A stretch of DNA of 64,000 bases, from NCBI RefSeq assembly GCF_022230925.1, contig NZ_JAKKFH010000061.1, positions 116,825 through 180,824 of the forward strand. The letters are read 5' to 3'. The stretch comes from Micromonospora alfalfae (GTDB lineage Bacteria > Actinomycetota > Actinomycetes > Mycobacteriales > Micromonosporaceae). The notes under the pieces were generated by a model. The model saw only the letters and a list, made by a program, of their open reading frames with translations. It was not told where the DNA came from and did not search any database. Positions 43,072 through 51,112 of this stretch are shown piece by piece; the stretch's first letter is position 1; each line of letters begins with the position of its first letter. Made by a program: the position numbers and the translations under genes.

Positions 43072-43656
43072 TCAGGAGTCCGCCGGCACTCCGGCGTCGA
43101 GCTGCCCGATCATCGGCGCGAGGAGGTCGTTGAGCTCGCGGGCCACCACCGCCACTGCCCGGCGCGCCGCTGCGGCGACCTCGTCGTCCGGACCGTCGGG
43201 CGTCGGCGGCAGGTCGTCGAGCGGGACCGGCGCCTCCACCTGCAGCAGCGCGCGCAGGTGCGGGCGGCGCGTCCGGTCCTCCTCGGTGGGCGTGGTGAAC
43301 TGGCCGAACAACCGGGGCCAGTCCTGCCAACCACGGTCGCGCTGCCACTGCTTGGTCCAGGTCAGCTCGGCCGGCCAGCGCGAGGCCACCGTCACCGCGC
43401 AGACCAGGCTGCCGTCCCACGGGCTGCGCGCGCAGGTCGCCGAGATGATCCGCCGGTGCCAGCGGACGAAGCCCGGCGACAGCTCGGCGGCCAGCCGCCA
43501 GGCGGTCACCGCGAACGCGACGGGCGCGAAGTCACCCCAGGTGTCGCCGAACTCGTCGATCCGACGAAACAACTCGGCCTCGTACCGGCCGCGCCCGTCG
43601 GTGCCGTGCTCACGGTCGAACTGCTCGTCCAGCCAGAAGGCGCGCGGTTCCGGCAT
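43072..43656 (-). CDS. Hypothetical protein, 194 aa
   Basis: A Trp-rich soluble protein (GWQDWPRLFGQF, RGWQ, SPWDGS, AELTWTKQWQRDRG) without a domain I recognise. The N-terminal EPRAFWLDEQFDREHGTDGRG and the C-terminal helical part (AAAARRAVAVVARELNDLLAPMIG) look well ordered and codon bias is normal. ATG at 43656 has GGGGTTGAGG upstream. It lies upstream of the acyltransferase-like gene in the same direction, with 29 bp between them. Confidence 0.65.
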   Translation of the reverse strand: MPEPRAFWLDEQFDREHGTDGRGRYEAELFRRIDEFGDTWGDFAPVAFAVTAWRLAAELSPGFVRWHRRIISATCARSPWDGSLVCAVTVASRWPAELTWTKQWQRDRGWQDWPRLFGQFTTPTEEDRTRRPHLRALLQVEAPVPLDDLPPTPDGPDDEVAAAARRAVAVVARELNDLLAPMIGQLDAGVPADS

Positions 43657-43775
43657 CCTCAACCCCGTTTCACAGCGATGGTGTTGCGTACCTCGAACCT
43701 ATGCGAACGTCGGGGTTGCGGACGTCATCCTCGCCCGTTGTCAACCTGCGCTCCGGCAACGTGACGGCAACCCAC

Positions 43776-44204
43776 TCAGCCGACGAGGACGCAGAAGGGA
43801 TGCCCGGCCAGGTCGGCGTACACGCGCAGCGGCTCGTCCGGGTCGTCGATCCGGTCGTACAACAGCCGGCCGCCGAGGCGCAGCACGCGCTCATGCTGGA
43901 CCAGCAACTCCTCGACGGACTCCACGGTCAGGTCCAGGTGCAGCTGCTGGGGCACTGTGTTCGTCGGCCAGGTAGCCTCCGGCAAATGCTCCACCTGCTG
44001 AAACGCCATCTGGGGTCCACCACCGGGTGACCGCAGCACCAGCCAGTCACTGCCGCGTTCGTCGGCCTGGCCGGCCGCTGGCGGTTCGTCACCGGCCCGG
44101 TAGACGAAGCCCAGTAGTTGTCGATAGAACTCCGCCAACGCCCTCGCATCGGTGCAGTCGAGCACCACCGAACACAGCTTGGGCACGCTCTCCTGGTCGA
44201 CCAC
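43776..44204 (-). CDS. VOC/glyoxalase-family protein
   Basis: A 142-residue protein of the vicinal-oxygen-chelate fold. It starts PKLCSVVLDCTDARALAEFY, continues LGFVYRAGDE, and has the paired beta-alpha-beta modules with QQLHLDLTVESVEELL and a last strand RVYADLAGHPFCVLVG whose His/Asp/Glu residues could hold a metal. This matches the 'glyoxalase-like domain' proteins common in actinomycetes. GGAGG is 8 nt before GTG 44204. It diverges from the epimerase gene. Confidence 0.9.
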   Translation of the reverse strand: MVDQESVPKLCSVVLDCTDARALAEFYRQLLGFVYRAGDEPPAAGQADERGSDWLVLRSPGGGPQMAFQQVEHLPEATWPTNTVPQQLHLDLTVESVEELLVQHERVLRLGGRLLYDRIDDPDEPLRVYADLAGHPFCVLVG

Positions 44205-44288
44205 GCTCGATCACCTCCGGGTGCCATTCTGGTCGAATCGCGGCGCAGCCGCTTGACAAAGGCCTGCCTCCAGAGTGGACGATGCACC

Positions 44289-45200
44289 GTGCGCATTCTT
44301 GTGGTGGGTGGCAGCGGCCTGATCGGCGCTCACGTCGTGGACGTTCTCCGGGGGCGTGGCCACGTCGCGACCACCGTGGCGCGTACCGCCCAGCCCGGCG
44401 TCGACCATCTGCTCGATGTCGGGTCGGCCTCGATCGAGCAACTGCGGCCGTTGCTCGCCGGCCACGACGGCGTCGTCTACGCCACCCGCACCGACGAGCA
44501 GCGGCCGCTGCCCAAGCCGATCTATGCCGAGTTCCGCAGTGACAACGTCGACCCGGTGGTACGCCTGTTCACCGCCGCCCGCCTCGAAGGTCTCACCCGG
44601 GGCGTCGTGATGGGCTCCTACTACACCTACTTCGACCGGCTCCACCCGCAGTGGCGCCTCGCCGAACGGCACACGTACATCAGGTGCCGCCTGGAGCAGG
44701 CCCGCGAAGGGCGGGCAGCAGCCGGCGACGGCCTGCCGGTCGCCGTACTCGAACTGCCCTTCGTCTTCGGTCGGGCCGGCGACCGACTGCCCAACTGGGC
44801 CGGTCCGCTGGACCGGTGGGCCCGCTCGCGTACCCCGCTGCTCGCCCCGACCGGCGGCAGCGCCGCCGCCTCCGCCCACAGCGTGGCCGAGGTCGCTGTC
44901 GACGCCCTGGAGCAGGCCAGCGGCGCGGACCTCCCGGTCGCCGACGAGAACCTCAGCTGGCACGACATGATCGCCCGCATCGCTGACGCGGTGGGCCGAC
45001 CCCGCCGGGTCCGTCGCCTGCCGTCCGGCGCCGCGAAGGCCGCCCTGCGACTGGGCGGCGCGCTACAGTCCCTCGGCCGCAAGGAGTCGGGCATCAACCC
45101 CACCTACCTCGCCGACCTGCTGCTCGCCGACCTGTTCATCGAACCGACGAGCGGCCGGCCGCTGGACCCGGCGCTGCGCGAAACCTTCCCCGCTGCCTAG
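44289..45200 (+). CDS. NAD-dependent epimerase/dehydratase-like protein
   Basis: A 303-residue extended-SDR protein. The Rossmann loop is VRILVVGGSGLIGAHVVDVL. The usual catalytic YxxxK is not clear, though GSYYTYFDRLHPQWRLAERHTYIRCRLEQ sits in the expected place; this could mark a non-enzymatic or altered-activity member. GTG at 44289 gives the Rossmann start; a TTGACA hexamer lies at 44253-44258 but no good -10 follows. Its stop shares CTAG with the convergent GNAT gene. Confidence 0.85.
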   Translation: MRILVVGGSGLIGAHVVDVLRGRGHVATTVARTAQPGVDHLLDVGSASIEQLRPLLAGHDGVVYATRTDEQRPLPKPIYAEFRSDNVDPVVRLFTAARLEGLTRGVVMGSYYTYFDRLHPQWRLAERHTYIRCRLEQAREGRAAAGDGLPVAVLELPFVFGRAGDRLPNWAGPLDRWARSRTPLLAPTGGSAAASAHSVAEVAVDALEQASGADLPVADENLSWHDMIARIADAVGRPRRVRRLPSGAAKAALRLGGALQSLGRKESGINPTYLADLLLADLFIEPTSGRPLDPALRETFPAA

Positions 45201-45652
45201 CAGCCTGGCCTTCGCTGCGACGGTCGGGCCAGATATGCGCTCTTGGCGTCGGGTGAAAACCCGCAGGCCCGGTAGAAGGCGTGCGTCGCAGGCGTGCGCG
45301 AACCCGTCATCAGCATCGCCTTGTAGCAGCCCGCATCCCAGGCGGCCTGGAGTGTGCCGGCCATGATCAGCCGCCCCAGGCCGGTGCCGCGCCGCGACTC
45401 CTCGACGACGACGTTCTCGATGACCGCGTACGGCGACGCCGACCGGGTGAGGTTCGGGATCACGTTGAGGTACGTCGTGGCGACGACGACTCCATCCACG
45501 TCGAGGACGAAGAGATGCAGCGCCGGCGAGCCCAGGATCTGCTGGAAGGCCGCGACGTCAGATCCGTCGTGCAGCACCGGATCGTCGGGGTTCAGTTGCC
45601 GGTAGAGGCCGATGATCTGCTCGAAGTCGTCCGACCGGGCCGCACGGAACAT
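45197..45652 (-). CDS. GNAT-family N-acetyltransferase
   Basis: A 151-residue acetyltransferase. It has MFRAARSDDFEQIIGLYRQL, the strand before the acetyl-CoA loop AVIENVVVEESRRGTGLGRLIM (R/Q-x-x-G-x-G/A type) and THAFYRACGF near the C-terminus. Target unknown. TAGGCT ends 6 nt before the ATG, so the message appears leaderless. Confidence 0.92.
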   Translation of the reverse strand: MFRAARSDDFEQIIGLYRQLNPDDPVLHDGSDVAAFQQILGSPALHLFVLDVDGVVVATTYLNVIPNLTRSASPYAVIENVVVEESRRGTGLGRLIMAGTLQAAWDAGCYKAMLMTGSRTPATHAFYRACGFSPDAKSAYLARPSQRRPGC

Positions 45653-45975
45653 GGCGGAAGCCTAACCAACAGTGGCCGAATCGGGGCCTCGCACTCGGCG
45701 CATGACCCCATGTGCGGCGCTAGCCGTAGACACCCTGCTGGTCAGTCGATTCAAGGTTAGTTGCAGATCTGCTGCATGGTCGCCCGGCACATTTGCGGTC
45801 ACGGCCCCGATGAACAGTACCGACACGGGGGGATCCGGGCGACGCGCGGCCCGGATCAGAGGTTCGTCTCGCTCGCGAGGAGTCGGGCGCTGGATGGCCC
45901 GCTGCGGAGCGGTTCGTCACGGGTCGCACTGTTCCGGGGATGTCGACCGAGTGATCCGGGAAGGGGGTGATTGAC
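45653..45975 (+). promoter_or_regulatory. Control region of the RiPP precursor gene
   Basis: No gene is supported in these 323 bp. A TTCAAGG heptamer (45750-45756) matches a sequence found twice upstream of the neighbouring SARP-type regulator, with weaker related heptamers 11 nt on either side. AAGGGGGTGA at 45961-45970 is a nearly perfect Shine-Dalgarno sequence six bases before the precursor ATG. Confidence 0.4.
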
Positions 45976-46131
45976 ATGCAGAAGTCGAGCAGCACGCTCA
46001 ACCGACTCGGCTCGGAGAAGCGGGCCGAACCGATGATCAAGTCCGTGGGTTGCGGCATTTGCTGGGCCAGCGGCTGGGCGCCGTTCGTCGCGGCGTGCTT
46101 GGGGCCGCCGCCGTACTCGCAGGCCATGTGA
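45976..46131 (+). CDS. Putative RiPP precursor peptide, 51 aa
   Basis: The ORF starts with ATG preceded by AAGGGGGTGA at ideal spacing. The N-terminal part MQKSSSTLNRLGSEKRAEPM (residues 1-20) is hydrophilic and leader-like; residues 25-51 are hydrophobic with Cys26, Cys29, Cys41, Trp30, Trp34, Phe37, Tyr47 and a run of three Pro (44-46), including VGCGICWASGWAPFVAACLG. The peptide is followed by a 20-bp hairpin and then by a radical SAM enzyme, a membrane protease and an ABC exporter, the typical make-up of a RiPP cluster. Cys-containing cores are substrates for thioether-forming (sactipeptide/ranthipeptide-like) enzymes; Trp crosslinking is an alternative. I do not recognise the class. Confidence 0.7.
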   Translation: MQKSSSTLNRLGSEKRAEPMIKSVGCGICWASGWAPFVAACLGPPPYSQAM

Positions 46132-46141
46132 CCGATTCCGA

Positions 46142-46184
46142 CCGACCGTCCGGAGCGGGCGTGACGCCCGCTCCGGACGGTCGG
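46142..46184 (+). terminator. 20-bp hairpin between precursor and maturase genes
   Basis: Perfect 20-bp stem (46142-46161, CCGACCGTCCGGAGCGGGCG, with 46165-46184) and a TGA loop, starting ten bases after the precursor stop. It probably lets the precursor be made in excess by stopping most transcripts, with readthrough to the maturation genes, and may stabilise the short message. Confidence 0.8.
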
Positions 46185-46283
46185 GGCCGCACCTCTCCAG
46201 ACGACGAAATCCGCCGGTCCAGACCAACACGGTGCCGACGCAGCCGCCAAGCCGACGGCCGGCCAATCCTGAGGGAACCCCTT

Positions 46284-47630
46284 ATGACAACCGCGCTTTC
46301 CCACGCCTCCGGTGACTCGGTCGCCGGCACCGCTGACCCACCATCGCCTGACTGGGGCATCCACCTGCAACCCGTCGGTGGACTGTTGGTGGACCGCAAC
46401 AGCCTGAACTACGTACGACTGTCCAGCGAGGCGCTGGAGATCGCCCTTCAACTGGCACGGACGCGCAGTGTGTCCCGCACCGCCCGGATCCGGGCCGGCA
46501 CCTCCCGCCGTGACCCGGACGAGGTTCAGGCGGAGATGGTCGAGGCACTGAGCGGGTCGTGGTTGACCTCCTCCTGGCTCAACGGGGCGCTCGACCAGCC
46601 CCTGCGGGTGTCTGGCTCGACCGACGCGTACCTGCCGCTGCTGGCGTCGCTCCAACTCACCAACCGGTGCAACCTCAGCTGTTCGTTCTGTTACGCGAGC
46701 TCCGGAGCCGCCCTGCCCGGCGAGTTGACCGCCGACGACTGGGTCAAGGTGCTGGAGCGGCTGGCCCAGTCCGGCATCGCGGCCGTGACCCTCACTGGTG
46801 GTGAGCCGACCATCGCCCGGGACTTTCGCCGCATCCTGGCGACCGCCAGCGCGCTGGTCGACCACGTCGACATCTTCACCAACGGCCTGCACTGGTCCGA
46901 CGAACTGGTCGCGATGGCGGCCGCCTGCGGCAACATCCGGGCCCAGATCAGCATCGACGGACGCGCCGAACGGCACGATCTCATCCGGGGCCGGGCCGGG
47001 GCCTACAACGAGTCGCTGCACACGATGCGACGCCTAACCGCAGCAGGGATACCCGTGATCGTCGCGATGACGGTGACCCCCGCGAACTACCGGGACGTCG
47101 CCGCCGTCGTCTCCGACGTGGACAGCGCCGGCGCCCGACTGTTCCGGGCAGGTCGGGTGGTACCGGTGGGCAGGGGCGACCAGGACGGGTTCGGACTGAC
47201 ACCGGATCAGGTCGCGGATGTGATCCGGCAGTTCCAGGAGACACGCCACCTCAACCTCGAGGCGCTGGGCTGGGACCAGTGCGTGGATCTCGGTGAGCAG
47301 TTGGCGCCGATCGGGCTGCCCGTCGAGTTCCTCACCCCCGGCTACCTGAGTTGGCACGTCCGCGCCGATGGCCAGGTGACCCCGTGCCAGATCGAGGCGG
47401 AGTCCCTCGGTCGGATCCTCACCGAGCCACTCGAGCTGATCGGGGAACCTGGTCGGCTGGCCGCCGTCCGGTCCACTGCCCGCGGTTGCCGCTGTATCCA
47501 GCGGCTGAATCCCACCGAAGACGTCGACCTGCCGTTCGGTCTGACGCCGGGGCCGTCGATCCGTGGGGACGCGGCGACCAGCGGCTGCTGCGGTACGGCG
47601 CGCTGCGGCTCGGGGTGCGGTCATGACTGA
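46284..47630 (+). CDS. Radical SAM peptide maturase with RRE-like N-terminus
   Basis: A 448-residue radical SAM enzyme. The [4Fe-4S]-SAM motif is RCNLSCSFCYASSG (Cys129/133/136) followed by TLTGGEPTIARDF. The N-terminal 110 residues, with GGLLVDRNSLNYVRLSSEAL, resemble a PqqD-like RiPP recognition element. The C-terminal region has further Cys (333, 368, 402, 404) and ends in a CCGTARCGSGCGHD tail (Cys435/436/441/445), a SPASM-like arrangement for auxiliary clusters. GAGGGAA precedes ATG 46284. Modification of the 51-residue peptide upstream is inferred; thioether or C-C bond formation are both possible. Confidence 0.88.
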   Translation: MTTALSHASGDSVAGTADPPSPDWGIHLQPVGGLLVDRNSLNYVRLSSEALEIALQLARTRSVSRTARIRAGTSRRDPDEVQAEMVEALSGSWLTSSWLNGALDQPLRVSGSTDAYLPLLASLQLTNRCNLSCSFCYASSGAALPGELTADDWVKVLERLAQSGIAAVTLTGGEPTIARDFRRILATASALVDHVDIFTNGLHWSDELVAMAAACGNIRAQISIDGRAERHDLIRGRAGAYNESLHTMRRLTAAGIPVIVAMTVTPANYRDVAAVVSDVDSAGARLFRAGRVVPVGRGDQDGFGLTPDQVADVIRQFQETRHLNLEALGWDQCVDLGEQLAPIGLPVEFLTPGYLSWHVRADGQVTPCQIEAESLGRILTEPLELIGEPGRLAAVRSTARGCRCIQRLNPTEDVDLPFGLTPGPSIRGDAATSGCCGTARCGSGCGHD

Positions 47631-49215
47631 GAGTGTCGTTCTGGCCGTTATCGGACTGCTGTTCGGTGCGCTCTTCATCGTCCTACGGACCCGGGCGTAC
47701 CCCACCGAGCCGATGCCCCCGGTGATGGACGCCGCTGCCGCAACGGTTCAGGCCGCGGCGACGGTATGGCGCCTCTGCGGTCTCGACACCACGGGCTGGC
47801 GCTCCTTCGCCGTCCTGCACTTCGATGGCATCGTCGACCGGCTGCACCACCTCGGGCTCGTCGGCCGGCAACGGGCGTTCCTCAACGGGTGGGGTCTACA
47901 GGGCTCCTGGCGGGTCCGCTTCATTGGCGCCGACGGCAGCGTCCTGGTCGGACTCTCACCCCGGGGCGAGGTGGTGCTCTTCGAACTCGCCGGTGATCTG
48001 CGCGGTCGAGTGGTCGACCGTGTCGTACCTGTTCGCACGCGTGACGCCGCGACCGACGACGGCGCGGATCGGGCCGCCGACGTCGGGCCGGCGTCGGACA
48101 CTGGCGACGACACGGGGCTGCGACAGCGGCTGGGGGTCCGCGACGGGGTCTGGGCCGGGGCGGAGCCGGTGGGCGCCGGGTACTGGACCCGTGAGGATGA
48201 GTCGACCGAGCGTACCCGCCGGTTCCGGGCGACCAGTCCGGACGTCCGGATCGAGTTCGAGGTGGAGTCACTCGGCGCGACAGTGCTGCGCGTCGACTCC
48301 CTGGTGGAGTTGACCAACGAGCAGGTACCGGCACTCGAGCGGGCCGAGCAGCGGGAAGTCCTCGCCGGCGCGGGGGCGCTGCTCGGCTCGGTGCTGGCAC
48401 TGGTCGGCGGGGTGGCCCTCCTCGCGTTCGCCGGTGGTACCGCGCAGGCGTCGTTGGCCGCACTGTTGGCGGTGCCGGTCCTGCTGGCGGTCCTCTTCGG
48501 TGAAGGCGACCGGTTCCGGTACACAGCGGTGCACGGTTACGAGGGGACGCAGTCCTGGGCCGCCTTCAGGGCGATCAACGCGCTCACGTCGGCGGTGACG
48601 GCGGTGACCATGAGTGCCGTGGTGGTGGTCGCCGCCCTGGCCGGATCGCTGGTCGCCCAGCGGGTCGGGATTCCCACAACCTCGAATCTCGGTCGGCAAC
48701 TGATCTGGGGCGCCTGCCTGGCAGCGATCTGGCTGGGACTCGCCGCGGCCGGGTACGCGCTCCTGCGTCGGACGGGACTCGCCCGGGTGTCTCCGAACCC
48801 GGACCGGCGCTCGTTGCGTACGGTCGGAATGGACCTGCCCCACGTGCTCTCGCTGACCGCGCAGAGTTCGATCGGCGAGGAGGCGGTCTTCCGGCTTCTC
48901 GCGGTGCCGGTCGTCCTCTGGCTGACCGGTCAGCCGTTGCTCGCCGCCCTGGTCGCCGCGCTGCTGTGGGCCGGTACGCACAGCGGCAGCATGGTCCGTC
49001 CGCGGTGGATCCGATTCGCCGAACTGACCCTCATCGGCGTGTCATTGGGGCTCGTGGCCATCGAGATCGGGATCGTTGCCGCCCTGGTCGCGCACGCACT
49101 CTACAACCTCGTCGTGCTCAGCGCGCCGCTGCTCGGCGTCGACTCCGGCCGGCGGCGGGTCAGCGAGGAGGCGCCGGCCGAGGCTCGGCGAGTATCGGCG
49201 ACATCCGCCGCCTGA
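47623..49215 (+). CDS. CPBP intramembrane metalloprotease
   Basis: A 530-residue membrane protein. Helix 1 (about 5-22) is followed by a 220-residue soluble region and then about eight helices. The CPBP/Rce1 active-site motif is SIGEEAVFRLL (Glu419, Glu420, Arg424), with later metal-site residues in WAGTHSG (His453) and VAHALYNLVVL (His491, Asn495). Members often process prenylated proteins or bacteriocin leaders. It overlaps the radical SAM gene by 8 bp, so coupled expression is certain enough; it is probably the leader peptidase of the pathway, since the exporter lacks a peptidase domain. The inserted soluble domain is unusual. Confidence 0.88.
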   Translation: MTESVVLAVIGLLFGALFIVLRTRAYPTEPMPPVMDAAAATVQAAATVWRLCGLDTTGWRSFAVLHFDGIVDRLHHLGLVGRQRAFLNGWGLQGSWRVRFIGADGSVLVGLSPRGEVVLFELAGDLRGRVVDRVVPVRTRDAATDDGADRAADVGPASDTGDDTGLRQRLGVRDGVWAGAEPVGAGYWTREDESTERTRRFRATSPDVRIEFEVESLGATVLRVDSLVELTNEQVPALERAEQREVLAGAGALLGSVLALVGGVALLAFAGGTAQASLAALLAVPVLLAVLFGEGDRFRYTAVHGYEGTQSWAAFRAINALTSAVTAVTMSAVVVVAALAGSLVAQRVGIPTTSNLGRQLIWGACLAAIWLGLAAAGYALLRRTGLARVSPNPDRRSLRTVGMDLPHVLSLTAQSSIGEEAVFRLLAVPVVLWLTGQPLLAALVAALLWAGTHSGSMVRPRWIRFAELTLIGVSLGLVAIEIGIVAALVAHALYNLVVLSAPLLGVDSGRRRVSEEAPAEARRVSATSAA

Positions 49216-49275
49216 GGTTCCGGACGCGCCGAGCGCGCCCGCCCTGTCCATTCGTCAAACCCAGGGAGTCCCACA

Positions 49276-51099
49276 GTGCGTACCGATATCCGCCGTAACC
49301 TTCTGGAGGCCGGCCCGGTGCCTCCGACAGATCCCGTCGCGGTGCCGTTGCGTGAGCTGCTCGGCCTGCTCCGCCCACAACGGCCGGTACTGCTGGTGGC
49401 GGCCGTCCTCGGCATCGTGTCGGCCGGTCTCGCCCTGGTCCAGCCGCTGCTGGCCATGCGCACGATCAACGCGATGCTGCTCGGCCAACCGGTCACGTCA
49501 CTCGCGATCTGGTTGGTCCTCCTCTTCCTCGCCGCCGCAGCGATCTCGGGTGTGCAGAGTTTCCTGTTGCAACGCGGCGGCGAGGCGCTGGTGCTACGGC
49601 TGCGACTCGGTCTGACCGACCGGCTGCTGCGGCTGCCGATGCGGGAGTACGACCAACTCCGCACCGGTGACCTCCTGTCCCGGGTCGGCACCGACACCAC
49701 CCTGCTACGGGCAGTGGTGGCCAACGGGATCGTCAACGCGGTCATCGGCGTGGCGTCACTGGCAGGTGCGGTAGCGCTGATGCTCTGGCTCGACTGGTTC
49801 CTGTTCGTCTTCGCGGTCGCGTCGGTGGCCCTGGGCGGGTCGATTCTCGCGTTCGTGATGATCGGGATCAGGCGCTGGTCGGAACACGCGCAGGGGCGAA
49901 TCGGTCTGCTTCTCGCCGATCTCGAGCGTGCCCTGGCGGCGATGCGGACGGTTCGCGCCGCCAGGGCCGAGGATCGCGAGGCCGAACGGATCGGTGGACG
50001 AGCCCGGGAGGCGTATGACGCGGGCATCCGGGTGGCTCGGCTGGACGCGATGATCGTTCCGGCCGTGTCCCTGAGCGCCAACGGCTCATTCCTTCTCGTA
50101 CTCGGTCTCGGTGGTGCTCGCGTCGCCTCCGGCCACCTGGACATCGGCCAGTTCGTCGCCTTCCTCCTGTACGTGTCGTTCCTGCTCGTCCCGTTGGTCG
50201 CCGTCTTCGCCGGGGGAAGCGCCGTGCAGAAGGGGATGGCTGCTCTGCAACGCATCCACGAGACCATGGGGCTCGACCTTGAGCAGACCGCCGACGTCGA
50301 GCGGGACGGTGCCGACGACGGGAACGGGCCGCCCGCTTCGATTGCCGGACCAGAGACGCCGGCCCTGGAACTGCGCGATGTCCACTTCTCCTACGGTCCG
50401 GGCCGGGAGGTGCTGCGGGGGGTGTCGTTCGACGTCGCGCGGCATACCAGTGTGGCTCTCGTTGGTACGTCCGGTGCGGGCAAGACCACCATCTTCGCCC
50501 TGGTCGAGCGCTTCTACGAGGCGTCCCGGGGAACGATCCTGCTTGACGGCCGGGACATCGCGTCGATGCCGGTCGACGAACTGCGGTCGACGGTCGGGTA
50601 TGTCCAGCAGGAGTGCCCGCTGCTCGCCGGCACCCTCCGTGACAATCTCACGTACGCCCACCCCGATGCCGACGAGGATGAGCTCGCCGAAGTGCTCCGG
50701 GTGACCAACCTCGACGAAGTGGTGGACCGACTGCCTGACGGGCTCGACACCCAGGTGGGCGAGCACGGCAGCATGCTCTCCGGTGGGGAACGCCAGCGGG
50801 TGTCGATCGCTCGCGCGTTGCTGCCCCGACCTCGGTTGCTGCTGCTCGATGAGCCGACCGCGCATCTGGACGCGGCCAACGAGGCAGGGTTGGCGGAGTT
50901 GGTGCGGAACATCTCGCGTTCATGCAGCGTGCTGATGATCGCGCACCGGAGTTCGACGATTCGGGCCGCCGACCGGGTCGTGGTGCTCGCCGACGAAAAG
51001 GTGACCGCGACCGGTACCTCCGACCGGCTGCCAGCCGGGCCCGGCATACCGACCGAACTGTTGCCCGAACAACGAAGAGAAGCCGTTCCCGTGGATTGA
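49276..51099 (+). CDS. ABC exporter, fused permease-ATPase
   Basis: A 607-residue half-transporter. Six transmembrane helices lie within about residues 38-315 and the nucleotide-binding domain follows: Walker A VALVGTSGAGKTTIFALVER (Gly397-Thr404 core), Q-loop GYVQQECPLLAGTLRDNL, signature LSGGERQRVSIARALL (501-516), Walker B LLLLDEPTAHLD (521-532). There is no N-terminal C39 peptidase domain. GTG at 49276 follows AGGGAG. By position it exports the processed peptide. It ends 13 bp before the convergent regulator. Confidence 0.93.
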   Translation: MRTDIRRNLLEAGPVPPTDPVAVPLRELLGLLRPQRPVLLVAAVLGIVSAGLALVQPLLAMRTINAMLLGQPVTSLAIWLVLLFLAAAAISGVQSFLLQRGGEALVLRLRLGLTDRLLRLPMREYDQLRTGDLLSRVGTDTTLLRAVVANGIVNAVIGVASLAGAVALMLWLDWFLFVFAVASVALGGSILAFVMIGIRRWSEHAQGRIGLLLADLERALAAMRTVRAARAEDREAERIGGRAREAYDAGIRVARLDAMIVPAVSLSANGSFLLVLGLGGARVASGHLDIGQFVAFLLYVSFLLVPLVAVFAGGSAVQKGMAALQRIHETMGLDLEQTADVERDGADDGNGPPASIAGPETPALELRDVHFSYGPGREVLRGVSFDVARHTSVALVGTSGAGKTTIFALVERFYEASRGTILLDGRDIASMPVDELRSTVGYVQQECPLLAGTLRDNLTYAHPDADEDELAEVLRVTNLDEVVDRLPDGLDTQVGEHGSMLSGGERQRVSIARALLPRPRLLLLDEPTAHLDAANEAGLAELVRNISRSCSVLMIAHRSSTIRAADRVVVLADEKVTATGTSDRLPAGPGIPTELLPEQRREAVPVD

Positions 51100-51112
51100 C
51101 CTGGCTGTCTGC

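Noticed and set aside
49529..49600. C39 leader-peptidase domain on the RiPP exporter
   Set aside because: The N-terminus goes directly into transmembrane helices; no Cys/His peptidase motif is present.
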